This document shows, one piece after another, positions 12,410 through 24,682 of a stretch of 64,000 nucleotides of DNA. Both the position numbers and the translations under genes were made by a program. Each line of letters begins with the position of its first letter. Within the stretch, counting starts at the first letter, position 1. A model generated the notes under the pieces. It was not told the DNA's origin. It saw nothing but the letters and a program-made list of their open reading frames with translations, and made no database searches. Source of the DNA: Pleurostoma richardsiae (lineage: Eukaryota; Ascomycota; Sordariomycetes; Calosphaeriales; Pleurostomataceae); assembly GCA_030052745.1 (NCBI GenBank), contig JANBVO010000016.1, positions 124,001 through 188,000 on the forward strand, given 5' to 3'.

Positions 12410-14397
12410 ATGGACACAATGGCAGATAGACGCAGCATTGCCGCGGAAGAGGCCGATCTCGAGCGGCAGGTAGCCGACGAAGACTTTATCATCAGCCACC
12501 CCGCTCCTACAGCGACCCCCGTTCATAATGATCCTTGGGGACGGCCGGCTTCCCCATCGCCAGATCATGCACCGCCATCAGGGGGCGTTCCCTACGCCCC
12601 GGAGCCTCCCATGCGCGATATTCCCTCCTCGGCCGGCGGCCCCGTGCCTGCCGCTGTAAGCCGGGCCACCGCCCGCCTCCTCTATACCTCGCACTTCCTC
12701 TCCACCTGGAACTCCCGCCTCTTCGAGTTCGCTGCCGTGCTATTCCTCGCCGCGCTCTATCCGGGGACGCTCCTACCCGTCTCCGCCTACGCACTTGCCC
12801 GCTGCGCCGCAGGCGTGCTGCTGGCCGCGCCGGTGGGCTCCTGGATTGATAGCGGGGACAGGTTAAGCGTGGTCCGGGCCTCGATCGTTGGAGGAAGGGT
12901 TGCGGTGGTAGCCAGCTGCGTGGTGTTTTGGGCGATGGAGAGGAGGGGGAGCTCGGTGGGGAAGGATGGCAAGGACGGACTGTTCGCGCTGCTGGTCATG
13001 GCGGCCTGCGTGGAGAAGCTGTGTGCGATGATGAACCTTGTGGCTGTTGAACGAGACTGGGTAAGGCTTTCTCTGCGTGTTCTGCAAGTACTGGAAGTGG
13101 CGAACTGACAGTCGATGAATAGGTCGTGGTAATTACCGAGGGGAACGAAGATGCAAGACAACGTGAGTGAGAGACTTCGAGCAAGCAGTCGCAGAAGATG
13201 CGGAGTGTCAGCTAACTCGAGCATGTACAGTTCTCAACGCGCGGATGCGCCGGATTGACCTCTTCTGTAAGCTCGTCGGACCGCTCGTCATCTCTGTCAT
13301 TGCTGTGGCGTCTACGCTCGCGGCTGTCTACACAACGCTGGCTATGAATGTGGTCTCGGTGCTGGTGGAGTACTTCTGCATCGCAAGGGTGAGTTGGGCG
13401 TCCACCATCTCATTCGAGCTCTGAGGGAGAGTGACTGACACACCGCAGGTCTACAAAGCCGTGCCCAACCTACGGCGATCAGCAGAGGAGTCCAGTCCAG
13501 CCGAGCCCATCGAGCTCGATACACCAGCAGCGGCAGCATCATTACTACGACCCCAATCACGGCGCAGAACACTCTACTCGCGCACGACGTCCTTCCTCAA
13601 ACAGACGGCATTCCGCGTTCTGCCTCTCTCCTCGCTGCCTTTCTATCTCCGCCACCGTGCTTTCCTGCCTTCCCTCTCCCTCTCCCTGCTCTACCTCACT
13701 GTCCTATCCTTCTCGGGCCAGATGATCACCTACCTCGTCTCTGTCGGCTATACTTCCCTGCACGTCGGTATCGCCCGCACGGTCTCGACCATCTTCGAGC
13801 TCAGCGCAACGTGGGCGGCACCGCGGCTCATGCGTCGCGTCGGAGCCGTGCGGGGTGGCATATGGAGCCTTAGCTGGCAGATGATATGGTTGGCGGCGGC
13901 CGTGAGCTGGTTTTTCACCGACACCGAGGGCGGCAGCGTGGCGGCGGCGACGGGGCTGGCGGTGGGCGTGGCGCTGAGCCGGGTCGGGCTGTGGGGGTTC
14001 GACCTGTGTGCGCAGTGCATCGTGCAGGATGTGAGTTGTCCTACCTATCACCGACCTCGCTGCATTTTCAGAACCTGCTACTGTAACAAAGCTTACATGT
14101 GAATGCTCCCTTCAGGAGGTCGAGTTCGATCACCGCGGGGCTTTCTCTACCGTCGAGGCGGCGCTCCAGAACCTGTTCGAGCTGCTATCCTATGCGTGCA
14201 CGATGATATTCTCGCGGCCGGACCAGTTCCGGTGGCCTGTGGCTATCAGCGTTGTCGCTGTGTACGCCGCCGGTGGGCTGTACGCGGCGTTCGTCAGGCG
14301 GAGGAGGGGCCACCTGTTCCATGCTCCGCCGTGTAGTGTGTGCACGAAGCTCGAGGGTCATCGTCAAGGGACCGGTGCTTTAGGGCGTCGATGGTGA
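12410..14397 (+). CDS. Ferroportin-like (SLC40A) membrane transporter
   Basis: Five exons (12410-13060, 13123-13162, 13231-13388, 13449-14030, 14116-14397) give 570 residues. After a Pro/Asp-rich cytosolic N-terminus (about residues 1-75) the first transmembrane block reads LYTSHFLSTWNSRLFEFAAVL. This and the exon 2-3 sequence NEDARQ-LLNARMRRIDLFCKLVGPL are ferroportin-1 family hallmarks. Several further hydrophobic segments follow (SVIAVASTLAAVYTTL, FSGQMITYLVSVGYTSL, WPVAISVVAVYAAGGLYAAF), consistent with a 12-TM MFS-like fold. Known members export ferrous iron. Whether the fungal protein moves iron at the plasma membrane or the vacuole cannot be told from sequence. The last 20 or so residues are less certain because another small intron could be present near the end. 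Confidence 0.85.
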
Positions 14398-16588
14398 GGA
14401 ATGAAAGGAGAAAGAAAGGATACCGGAGACATGGAGAAAGATGCGCAGGTAAGTACGGAGCAGAGAGGTATAGAAAGGGGTATCCCCTCACGTGCTCGGC
14501 GGCCGGCGATGATAACATGGTGCGCTCCATTCTGGGGAAGACGGGGCCCCTGCGGGAACAACCTGGGGTTACCGAGATACGCGATGGCATCCTCAGTATT
14601 CCTCCGATATCTTGTACCGACTAAGCACCTGATGTCCTGCGTTGAAGCAGCGACGCCTGCGTCAGGAGACACCGGCAGGGGCGGGGCACATGATTGGTTG
14701 TCAGGCCACTCTGAGCCACCGACAATGAGGCACGATCTCGACATTCTCGGAGTAGTGTACTCTACACTATGACTCCTGCATTAGACCTAGAAGGACATGC
14801 GCAATAATACACTTATTCGCGAAGTAGCGAGCGTAGTATCACAGTCTTGATCTCAATTCGCCGTGAATTTGATAATGTGAGGTAGGCAAGTGCTGCGCCA
14901 CAGATCCAGCCACAGGCATCAAAGGACAGGACGAAGCTCCCCGCAAACGGCAGCATTGGAGACGGAGGACGGGTGTGGCTTGAATGCGGCTTTGGAGCTT
15001 CTAGGCTCCTGCACGTCAAAGTGCCGGTCCAGGTACAAAAGGGGCGAGCTTCCCCCGCAGTTTGAGAGGCGGGATGGGAGGAGAGAAGGCGAGATCGGTT
15101 TCTCTTAGTGCCACCAGCGAGACACACACGCGCCCCTACATATCACCATACCTGCCCCTCCCTTATCCTTATCCTCCTATTGTTCTGTGTACATAATAGG
15201 GCACAGTTTAATATCCGGCCTGGGTTGCGGCATGGCGTTAGACCTTGAAGCGATCTGTCAGCCCACATTGCAAGCTCACCAGCACCACTTCTAAGCTCTC
15301 TCCGGATCCCGGGATCCCGCCAGCTATCCGCTTATCCCCATCTTCTTGCCAAGCTCAAGCTTTCTTGACCGAGACGCATTTAAGTGTCTTGGTGGGCCGC
15401 TTCGGGATTTCCCTTTGGTCTTGGGTCTCACCCAGCCGCCACACCTTTCCATCCCACACCATCTCCACGAGATAGACGAACCGATATCCAGAGACCGACA
15501 TCCGCTATTCGAGTCGAACCATAATCGACATCGCAGTCACCAATCACTGAATCGAGGCGCCTGCACCGCTTGCTGTACCCGCACTAACCGAAGCAACCGT
15601 ATCCGAGGTGGCATATTTGTTACCTAGATTACGGTGATCTGTTACACCGATAATCCTCACATCATACCTTAAGGATCCACCACCTATCGGATACACCAGC
15701 ATTTCGTTGAGTCTCGACTGAGAACTACTTTTGTGGTGAAGGTTTCGCAAGGTTCAAAAAGAAGCCGGGGCATCTCGTCATCCTATCCGCACCATTAACG
15801 ATTAGTTATCGGGACCCCACCTGCGCCACAACATCAACGACCCGCTTCCATTCCCGTCCTCGCCTTACATAAGCGGAGAATCTAGATTTTCCGCTCCAGC
15901 CTCCCGTCACATCGGCCGGTCACCACGCCCGAGCTCAGCCGGAGCGTCACCTCTCGGACCGGTCGCACTGCGTCTTGCAGCTCTGAATTGAAGCTCGCGC
16001 GCGTCATACAAAGAGAGGCCGCCGCGCTCATCGCCTGCCCCATTGTTCCCACAATACCGCAGCGCTCGAGGTCGCGACACCGACACCAAACGAATTGTCC
16101 AAAGCCACACGTGGCGATGGGATGGTCAATTGCGACTGCGATTTCAAAAGTCACTTTGAGCTCCAACTGCAGTTAATCGTAGCTGCCGTCCTTTTTTTTT
16201 AGCCGGGGAAGCTTGGCCTCGCCGTAAGTCCATCCGCCTTCTCAACTTGCTCCCCCCCGATCTCCGTCACGTCGCATTGTCCTTCTTCGTGGTTCTCGGG
16301 AATGATTCTCGGGCATTGACTCCACACTATCCGCATTCTTTTGTTGTATCGTCCTCAGTCCCCGTTTGTTATTGCTGCTCCTCTTCTGTGGCGCGCAGCC
16401 TGCTTCTGCTAGTTGCGAAGTGGACGAAGGTTGAACGGAGTCACGAGCAGCTTCGCATCGACACCTACACCCACGCGGCCGCTCACCTTCATCGAGTCCG
16501 AGACGAGCGGCATGTACTGATCATCAATTCCCGACAGACAACCCGTCAGTCGCCTTCGCGCGGGGACTCTCCCCAGTTGCCCGTCACC
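14398..16588. other. Long intergenic stretch, including the FCP1 leader
   Basis: About 2.2 kb with no domain-like frame. From roughly 15.2 kb the sequence is C- and A-rich on the plus strand, like a long 5' leader. A ten-base T run followed by TAG at about 16190-16202 looks like an intron acceptor in an untranslated leader. The frame of FCP1 stays open back to 16247 but has no ATG before 16589. Confidence 0.5.
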
Positions 16589-19264
16589 ATGGGCAAATCC
16601 CTACCCTTGGGTGCCCGGTTACGGTACCCAATCACCATCACGCGCCTCCTCAAAAGCCGAGGCGACACGATAAAAAAACAGGAGCCGATCTTGCAGTACT
16701 CCTTCAAGTGGATGAAGGAGGTCGGCGACCCCATAACCGGCGAGACGTGGCAAGAAGAGCAGACGACCGTCGTCGACTGGGACAGCCCTGCCGACGGCGA
16801 GCTGAAGGAATGGCGCGTCAAGGCCGGCCAAGTCATAACAAGAGACCAAGACTGCATTATTGTCGAGGAGGCATGTTCCCACGAGATCCAGTTCCAGGGC
16901 CTTTGCGCCATGTGCGGCAAAGACATGACCGAGGTCAACTGGGCCACCGAGCACCGCGACACCGAACGCGCGCCGATAAACATGACCCACGACCAGACTA
17001 GCTTGACGGTTAGCGAGTTACAGGCGACGCGTGCCGAGCATGAGCTCCAGCGGCGCCTCCTGAAGCAGCGCAAGCTGAGCTTAGTTGTCGATCTCGACCA
17101 GACCATCATCCACGCCTGTATAGAACCCACCATTGGGGAGTGGCAACGTGATCCCAGCAATCCCAACTACGAGGCTGTCAAGGATGTGAAGAGCTTTCAG
17201 CTCAACGACGACGGCCCGCGGGGACTGGTAAGCAGTTGCTGGTACTACATAAAGTTGCGGCCGGGGCTCATCGACTTTCTTGACCGTATTTCCGAGATGT
17301 ACGAGCTTCATGTCTACACCATGGGCACCAGGGCCTACGCACAAAACATTGCCAAACTTGTGGACCCCCAGCAGAAGCTATTTGGCAACCGAGTCATCAG
17401 CCGAGACGAGAACGGAAACATGACGGCCAAGAGCTTGCAGCGGCTATTTCCCGTGAGCACGAACATGGTAGTCATCATCGACGACCGCGCCGACGTCTGG
17501 CCCCGCAATCGGCCGAACCTCATCAAAGTTACTCCTTACGACTTCTTTAAGGGCGTAGGAGACATTAATTCTAGTTTCCTGCCCAAACGCGAGGGACTGC
17601 TAACCGCTCCGCCCGAGACGCCCGTGAAGAACGGTGCGCCTGCAAATTCTGCTCTGCCAAACGGTGGGTCGAAGGACGGCGTCGCCAGTAGTAAGGTATC
17701 AGCTCTCGAAGGCCTCGCCAGCATGAGCAGCGGGGATGACGCGGCGCTCCTTAAACTGCAGGCAGAAGAGCAAGAACGGGAGTTGGAGAAGCAGCTTAAG
17801 GAGCGGCCCTTGCTTCACATGCAGGAGAGGCTCGACAAGGAGGACGAGGAGGCAGAAAAGGGCGGCAGTGAAGAAAGCGAGGTTCAGAACGGAGAGCAAG
17901 CCACTCCGACTCACCAACAACGGCATCACCTACTCCTTGATGACGATGACGAGCTCCTTTACCTTGAGCAGCACCTTACAAACCTGCACGAGGCATTCTA
18001 CGAGGCCTATGATGCCCAGCGGGCCCGCCAACCTCACAAGCCTGTGTCACATCGTCCAGCATTGCCTGGACGGAAACGCAGCAATAGCATTGATGACGTC
18101 GAGGATATCGACGTCACCTCGGTGCCTGATGTTGGGGAGGTCCTTGATCGGCTAAAAGTCAAGGTCTTGCAAGGATCAACAATCGTGCTGTCCGGCCTAG
18201 TTCCTCTGGGAGTAGATGTCTTGAAGTCCGAGATTGGCATGCAAGCTATGAGCTTCGGCGCGCAGGTTCACACGAGGATCTCGAAGAGGACAACTCATCT
18301 AGTCATCAGCAGCAACCGACCACGGACCCAGAAGGTGCGGCAGGCGGCCAAGATTCCGAGCATAAAAATCGTCAACCAGAACTGGTTAGCCGACTGTCTC
18401 AGTCGGTGGCTGAAGCTTGACGAAACGCCTTATCTGGTAAGAACCCCTTTCGCAATTCCGTGGCTGTGACAAGTGAACCCGTTGCTGACGATTTTATCTT
18501 AGGTCGAGGTCCATCCGGCGGACCGCGCTATCGCCCCAGCACCAGGGGCTATTGACGTTACCGATGCTGACACCATTTCGGATGAAGATACGGACGCTGG
18601 CGTAGTGGAAGAACCGCGCTCGAAGAAACCCAAGATGAAGATCGTCATATCTGGCCCAGGTGATACATTCGACGCCCTTAACGCGGAAGACGAATCGGAG
18701 GACGGTGATGGGGACGATGATAACGGCACCAACACCGACTTCGAGCTGCCTGATGGCCAGACGAGCCCTGTTGCCGAGATGTCGTTTGACTGGGGCACCA
18801 TTGACGACGAGATGGCCGAGTTCCTAGCCAGCGGGGAGGATGACGAGGACGACGACAGGGAAAGTACTGGTGGTTCGGAGGCGAGCGAGACCGACAGGGA
18901 CGACGCCTCAGAATCCAATTTCCGCGGGTCAAAGCGGAAGTACGCAGACGACGACGACGACGGAAAGTCGGACGGCGAACCAGAGTCCGCGCTCGCAAAG
19001 AAGCAGCGGATAGCCCGCAACCGTCCCGTGTCTAGCCTCCGCGAGGTGCGCACGCCAGAGGCGCCAGAGGACACGGATACCTCGCTCCCCGAGCCGCAGG
19101 CGGAGGAGGCGGCGCTGCTGCTCAAGAGCGGCGCCGTCGAGATGCCTGGCAAGGACAGCACGGGGGCGGACGACGAGGCGGCACAGGACGTAGATGAGGA
19201 CGAGGTCGAGGCGGACCTGATGGCGGAGCTGGAGGCCGAGGAGCACCTCGCCGAGAAGGGCTAG
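16589..19264 (+). CDS. FCP1: RNA polymerase II CTD phosphatase FCP1
   Basis: Two exons (16589-18436, 18503-19264) give 869 residues. The first in-frame ATG opens MGKSLPLGARLRYPITITRL. The FCPH catalytic domain carries the DxDxT-type motif DLDQT at about residues 168-172. It continues with YYIKLRPGLIDFL, ELHVYTMGTRAYA and VVIIDDRADVWP, the motif that holds the second Asp pair. A BRCT domain lies at about 520-640 (LSGLVPLGVDVLKSEI, RTTHLVISSNRPRTQKV, VNQNWLADCLSRW). The C-terminus is a long acidic tail with repeated Asp/Glu runs, as in FCP1 proteins that bind TFIIF. The enzyme removes phosphate from Ser2 and Ser5 of the RNA polymerase II CTD so the polymerase can be recycled. All expected catalytic residues are present. 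Confidence 0.95.
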
Positions 19265-19783
19265 GTGCGCATACGCCTGGCCGGGATGGTCCGGAGCCCC
19301 ATTGTCCAGTTCGAGGTCCCGGCTTCCTGTGGCAAGCAGAGAGCTGGACCCCCGGCAGGAGCGTTGGCGGGAGATGGGAGTTCTTTGGTTTGTGGGTGCT
19401 ATGGCTGTTCTGCCTGATCAAGGGGTGTTTTACTGAGGGACATGGCTAGGGGGCATCGGTATTGCATGCATAGCGCACGGTTAGGAGCAATTGATACATG
19501 GTATACTTGCCTCACTGAATTCCCGATAACTCCATGCATGTTCCAGAAGTGAATAAACGCCTGTTACAAGTGGTGATGCTGTAGAACTCAACGGTGTCTC
19601 GAGAGAGATGTCACGTGACAAGAGATTGTGGAGCGTAGCTCGACTTGCCCTTACATAATCCGGGCCAATCGGCAGCTGGCAATTGAGGTCAGCAAACTGA
19701 TGCGTTCGTCCCGAAGACTTTCGCATCGATGACAATCCGGAGCTTCAACCTCGACGGAAATCACCACCGAACAATCGCCCACC
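19265..19783. other. Intergenic: FCP1 3' flank and NDUFA13 promoter
   Basis: No coding content seen. Ordinary promoter-sized gap of about 520 bp. Confidence 0.45.
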
Positions 19784-20766
19784 ATGCCGCAGGATATGCC
19801 GCCCGCGGGCGGCTATGAGCCAGTCCAGTACAAGGTAAGCTTCACTCCCTTCCTGCAGCAGTTCGTTCCCAGAAGGTGCGGGGTGGGGGGTCTGGAGTCG
19901 GGCCAGGAGACAGCCGAGCTTCCTCATCGGAGTTCTGCGGACAGGGCAGCACAGGACTCGAATCGATACATGGGAGTTCAATTGGATCCAGAAGTCGACT
20001 GGAGGGCACGGTATTCGGCAGCGAGTCGAGCGATTGGAAAGAGGCGACGAGGGCGCGATTGGACTTTGCACGCGAGCGGGACGGGATTGCCGAGAATGTC
20101 TCGTCGCCCCGTCGCCAGCCTGGCACGTCAGGAACAGAGAGATGGCCCTGAGGAATTACTTCGAGATTGAAGGACGACAGCGATCCCGCGACTCGCCGTG
20201 CAATTGGCTATTCATCCCAATCCGGAGCGCTGGGACGACAGCTCAAATGCGGCACAATATCTACGAAAGTGGGCGGAAGGATGGGCCGATGTTTGATTCA
20301 TGAGGGAATATTGAACCTTTGCTGATGGTTTTCTCATCTGACAGCGCAACCTTCCCACTCGGGGCTTCCGGCCCGCCACTGTCCTTCTCGGCATCGGTGC
20401 CATCATGGCCTTCGGCTGGTACAAGCTCGCGAAGGGCATCCGGGAGCAAAAGTACGTAGGACGCCGTTCCCCCTTTCGACCTTCCGGCCCGGTGGCAAGA
20501 CATGCCCCGTCCGACTTTCCCGCAGAGAGCTATACGTCTGATACTGACTCTCGGCAACTAGTGAGCTCGCCCGCGAGAAGATGTGGTCCCGCATCCACCT
20601 GATCCCCCTGCTGCAGGCGGAGGAAGACCGCGACCAGGTCCGGCGGCACCTCGCCGACGAGGCGCGCGCGCGGGAGCTGCTGGGTGACAACGCTTTCAAG
20701 GCGTACAACTCGGACCGGTTCGTGCGGCCGACGTTTGCGGTGACGCCGAAGGATGTCACGAAATAA
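19784..20766 (+). CDS. NADH:ubiquinone oxidoreductase subunit NDUFA13 / GRIM-19
   Basis: Three exons (19784-19834, 20345-20451, 20562-20766) give a 120-residue protein, normal for fungal GRIM-19 subunits. It starts MPQDMPPAGGYEPVQYKRNL, a family signature. One membrane helix follows (PATVLLGIGAIMAFGWYKLA), then the charged matrix-facing helix EREK-like region ELAREKMWSRIHLIPLLQAE and DRDQVRRHLADE. It is an accessory subunit of mitochondrial complex I. Intron 1 is about 510 nt, long for this organism, and I see no nested gene in it. The second intron splits an Asn codon. Confidence 0.93.
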
Positions 20767-21477
20767 GCAGAGGGAGGGGTGTGGCTACGCGTTGAGGTGG
20801 ACTTGCTGCCTCGTCAGGTTGGAGGACTGGGGCGATAGAAGGGGCAGTCCGGTTGGTGGAGGTCGATGGAGGTCATCCTAGCTACTTCTCTGCGGTACAG
20901 GAACGGCCGATTCCCCAAGAGTGAATGATAGTGGAGGGCATTCGCCTACGGTCTAGGCGAGATTGTACATATTTGACCATGGATGTATCGATCAACTAGA
21001 GACCTTGCGCAAGACCAATATGGTGCTGATCTGATTTGTAGTTCTGTGGCCGTCCTGGTTCAGAGCAAAGAAGACTTTTACAGTACAGCACCGTAACGCC
21101 ATAGAGCGCCGCTTTAAAGAGACTCTAGTACCATTGTTAGAAGTCACTGGCTATCCGGTTTTTCTGAGATGCCCTGTGTGAAATATAGCATACCCGTCGA
21201 AGTCGTAAGATACAGCAAAACACCACACAAAACATTGTACTCTATGGATCCCACGACAATGATTATGGAGACCTTGTCGAGCACACAGCTATGGACTCTA
21301 CGAAGCGGCGATTGTTGTGCTTATTCATCAAGAACGATACCCACGTGACCGATCCGGAGCTCCCATCCCGAAAGCCTCCGCATCTGACGGCGGCGGCGAT
21401 TCTTCTCGTCTGCTTGTGAGAGAAGCATCTTCACTCCATGGGCTTCTAGGAAACTGTCATTCCTCTATTCTGCTACC
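20767..21477. other. Intergenic between NDUFA13 and the 95-residue gene
   Basis: About 710 bp without supported coding content or structure. Confidence 0.45.
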
Positions 21478-21937
21478 ATGGCGCCCTGGGGCCACTTCAT
21501 GTGGCAAGTATATCTCGCATGGGAGGTTCGTACAGTCAAAAGTCCCCATGATCTTCGAGATAGTTGACTAACAGCGGCGACTAGAACACCATAGTGCAGA
21601 GTGTACGGCGGATATCTTCCTCCCTGGTTCATATACCGTCCATGCTGATATTGCCCCGATAGATACTGCGAAGACCGGGCTTCCACCGCGTGGTGCAGCG
21701 CATCCACCGACAGGTGGAGGACTTCAAATACGGCAGGCATCCGGACGAGCCGCTGCGGCCAGGAGAAGCGACAGGTACGATACCTTGATAGGATTCATTA
21801 CAAGAGGGATACTAATAACTCCCGCAGCGGATACCACGAAGACCAACAGCAAATTCCTCGAACACTTTGTCGACGAACTGCGGAACCAGTGGCGCGGAAC
21901 GCCGACCCAGCCGCCTCCTGGGCCGCCGAAGAAGTGA
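21478..21937 (+). CDS. Small conserved-looking basic protein, possibly mitochondrial
   Basis: Four exons (21478-21525, 21585-21602, 21663-21774, 21828-21937) total 288 nt and encode 95 residues. Each junction is GT..AG with a good branch site (GACTAAC, GCTGAT, ACTAATAAC), and the spliced frame is continuous. The protein begins MAPWGHFMWQVYLAWENTIV. It continues through LRRPGFHRVVQRIHRQVEDF and YGRHPDEPLRPGEAT, and ends with a helix FLEHFVDELRNQWRG and a Pro-rich tail. Exon 2 is only 18 nt. The aromatic N-terminus and the His/Arg-rich helix recall small fungal proteins linked to the mitochondrial gene-expression complex (MRX7-like), but that comparison is from memory and uncertain. I do not assign a function. 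Confidence 0.75.
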
Positions 21938-22741
21938 AAGACGAGCACTGCTTAACGCAGTTCAGTGTAGAGGTTCAAATACCTTGACGGAACATACTCA
22001 TCGATTCCGAGTCCCTGGTGGACGTGGATCCGGCCGATATGCGCTCTTCCGAACTACAGAAAGCCTGCGAGATGGACATCGATCACCGCGTAGACGCCAC
22101 ACCGCCACACAAGAGGCCATGGACAATGTGGACAAGGCGAGGCAACACATGGGCACAAATGGGCTAACTAGGGCCTGAGACGGATCCTACATCGGGTCAG
22201 GATGAGTTCGCCATGGAAGTCAGATAGGCAAGGGAGCAAGACCTTGGCAATCAAGGCACTCTACGTGGATCACGGTGACCGGCGGATGCGGTCGCTGCGA
22301 ATGTGGAAGACATACCGGGAACCCGATGTTGTATTATGCTTATTCGGCCCTGGGGAACTGTGCCAATCAGGCCCGGAAGGAAGGGCGGGACGGAGCCCAT
22401 AGCCCAGTAGAGGGGCACCAGCAGACGCTCCGTCCCGGGACCGCGCCAATGTGAGACAGCAACAGCAATCAGATATCGGCCTTGAGAGGGAATCAAGACA
22501 CCGGAATTGAAATCTTTCCGCTAATTCGGTCTCTATTTCGCGTGCTGTTGACTGCGCCGCGGTCCGCGGGGGTTACAGCGGGTCCACCACCTGATGTATC
22601 ACCCGTCGCATCATCAGTCGTGACGACGGCGCCCGTGGCCGGAAGTCTGCTGATTCCTTGGCTCCCATTTCCAGCTCTCGGTTGTCCTGTTGGTTTGCCA
22701 AGTTCCCATCTTCATAGCAATTCCCGCGAACGTCAAATAGG
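21938..22741. other. Intergenic: upstream region of the ceramidase gene
   Basis: About 800 bp with no domain-like frame. The frames here change composition often and show no splice-supported gene. Confidence 0.45.
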
Positions 22742-23672
22742 ATGGGCCATCACAATCACCATTTCTCTGGCGACCCCTATTCCCTGCGCGGGGTATGGGG
22801 GCCGTCGACGAGCGCCGCAAAGTGAGTCACCGGGCCTCGAGGCTCCGATTTGGACGCCGGGGAACGGACTGATGATCATCTCCGTGCCGGCTTGGAAGAT
22901 GGCTTGCTGATTGCTCTGCCAGCTTCTGCGAGGAAGACTACGCTGTAACCAGATACATCGCAGAATTCGCCAACACTCTCACAAATCTCTCGTACAGTAA
23001 GTGTTAAGTAGGGATGACCGCGGCATAATCATACTCTTACTTATGGTTATTCACACAGTCTATCTCGCCGTCCGACTCTCACGGAGACCTCGGCCCAGGC
23101 CTGGGCGACAACGCAAACATGACTCCTTAGACATTTGTCTCTTCCTGGTGGGCATCTGCTCGGCATCTTTCCACCTTACGCTCCGCCAGGGATGCCAGTT
23201 CGCGGACGAGCTGTCCATGAACCTCCTCTGCGCGGTCATGCTCAACGCTCTATGGACGACGAACCAGACACCCGTCGCCGCGCATGCAATCACCGCCGTT
23301 GTGGCCACCGCCACCGCTGCGGCATCCTTCATCTACGTCTGGACAGGCAACATCCTGCACCACGTGTACACCTTCTCGCTGATGCTCGGCCTCATCGGGC
23401 CCCGGGTGCTGTACCTCATCTACGCGCAGAAGCGGACCGGCCCGGAGAAGGCCGCGCTCCTCAAGCGGTTCTGGCGCGGGGTCATCGTGCTGGGCATTGG
23501 CTACGCGCTGTGGCACCTCGACCTGGAGAAGTGCGCGGAGCTGAGGAAGATGCGCAAGGCGGTGGGCGTGCCGCTTGGGATGCTGCTGGAGATGCATGGC
23601 TGGTGGCATGTGCTTACGGCTGTTGGGGCGGGGCAGTTCATCTCTTTGGTCAGGGAGTTGATAGAGGCGTAG
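22742..23672 (+). CDS. Alkaline ceramidase (ACER/YPC1 family)
   Basis: Three exons (22742-22821, 22923-22996, 23059-23672) give 255 residues. The N-terminus reads GVWGPSTSAANFCEEDY, then YIAEFANTLTNLSY, a hallmark of alkaline ceramidases. The catalytic zinc site is visible as SASFHLTLRQ (Ser and His), FADELSM (Asp) and the C-terminal HGWWH pair of His residues. Hydrophobic helices match the seven-TM fold of ER/Golgi ceramidases. The enzyme hydrolyses (phyto)ceramide to sphingoid base and fatty acid. Length is close to, or slightly under, the family norm. The gene is convergent with the HeLo gene, with about 155 bp between stop codons. Confidence 0.9.
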
Positions 23673-23827
23673 CCTGGTGCCATGCGAATTCTTGATCTAC
23701 CAGTTGGTGGCCTGGTGCGACCGCCTGCTCGGACCTCACGTCCTTTTCAGAGCACATTTGCCGAGACTATAGAGGTTTGCGTCGCCTCGCTCCTTCTGCT
23801 ATACCTTAGACTATGGAATTCGTCACT

Positions 23828-24682
23828 TCAACGCTCAAAGGGGTCGACCCCTCCATATCTGTCCCCGTTTACTAATCTTAGTCCACCTGCGGCCTTGATT
23901 GTTATTCCAACGTAGGAGTGGGATGCCCCGACTACTGCTCCTCCCGTCCAGCCTGCCGCGAACACGTTGCCTTGTGCAACTGTGGCGTCCCCTCCAGCCT
24001 CAACCTGGATGTCCCTGTACTGGTGTCCAGTGGCCTGGGACGCCTGCCTGTGAAGCACGTCATCCAGTCCTTCGGAGGCCGCCGCCAGGGCTCGAACCTC
24101 TCGTTGACCTCCCATCTGGGAGATTTCTTCTCGCGCAAGAGCCTCACTGCTGCTCGGTGATGGGAAAAGGATTTCAAGTTGGCCCAGAAGCATCGAGATG
24201 TCGTCGAGAAGCTTTCTAAAGGCGTGGTTATCGTGGATCGACCACCTCGCAAGCTTGAGCAAACTAGCGCCTTTTTGGCGTCTGGTAGCGATGTCCCTAG
24301 CCCTACGATTGAGGATCACGAGCATACCGTCACCGTCGGACTCGTTCGGAGCAAGCACCTCGGCGTCGGCCTTGATCCCGAACCTCTCGGATACTCTTGC
24401 GCTGTCCTCGAAGAGGGTCAAAACGTGGATGAGAGTATCCTTCGCGGCCTGAATCTCCTTCCGAGAAGCTGCGGGGTTGCCGAGCTGGGGGTCGTTGTAG
24501 ACCCCGACAGCCTCCCCCCAGCGGGAGAGACGCAGGCGGAGGATGGTGAGGTTCAGTTGGCAGGTCTGATAGTCTCTGCCGAATTCGCGGCCGAGGCGGA
24601 CATATTCGAAGACGTCTAGACAGGCTGTGAAGGCCGTGGCGATGCCGACGGCACCTGCCGCGATACTGAAGGGGTCTGCCAT
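23828..24682 (-). CDS. HET-S-like protein: HeLo domain plus two-repeat amyloid (HRAM) C-terminus
   Basis: A single exon encodes 284 residues; Podospora HET-s/HET-S has 289. Residues 1 to about 215 form a HeLo domain with close HET-S matches: ADPFSIAAGAVG at the N-terminus, FEYVRLGREFGRDY (25-38), CQLNLTILRLRLSRWGEAV (41-59) and RRQKGASLLKLARW. The C-terminus has two related units, R1 about 222-243 (YRDIQV, then VAQGNVF) and R2 about 257-278 (YVGITI, then LRLVNGDRYGG). The shape matches the HET-s prion-forming repeats and ends in a short aromatic/charged tail, PFER. In the known system, templated amyloid folding of the tail activates the HeLo domain, which then damages the membrane and kills the cell. 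The gene is divergent from an NLR carrying one copy of the motif. It looks intact. Confidence 0.92.
   Translation of the reverse strand: MADPFSIAAGAVGIATAFTACLDVFEYVRLGREFGRDYQTCQLNLTILRLRLSRWGEAVGVYNDPQLGNPAASRKEIQAAKDTLIHVLTLFEDSARVSERFGIKADAEVLAPNESDGDGMLVILNRRARDIATRRQKGASLLKLARWSIHDNHAFRKLLDDISMLLGQLEILFPSPSSSEALAREEISQMGGQREVRALAAASEGLDDVLHRQASQATGHQYRDIQVEAGGDATVAQGNVFAAGWTGGAVVGASHSYVGITIKAAGGLRLVNGDRYGGVDPFER

Noticed and set aside
13704-14051. Minus-strand frame inside the ferroportin-like gene
   Set aside because: Antisense shadow; the plus strand holds the transmembrane segments and splice sites.
16247-16588. N-terminal extension of FCP1 from an open frame upstream
   Set aside because: There is no ATG in the extension, and the composition is leader-like; the FCP1 N-terminus starts at 16589.
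18499-19161. Long minus-strand open frame opposite the FCP1 tail
   Set aside because: Mirror of the acidic GAx-rich codons on the plus strand; Ser-rich low complexity and no domain.
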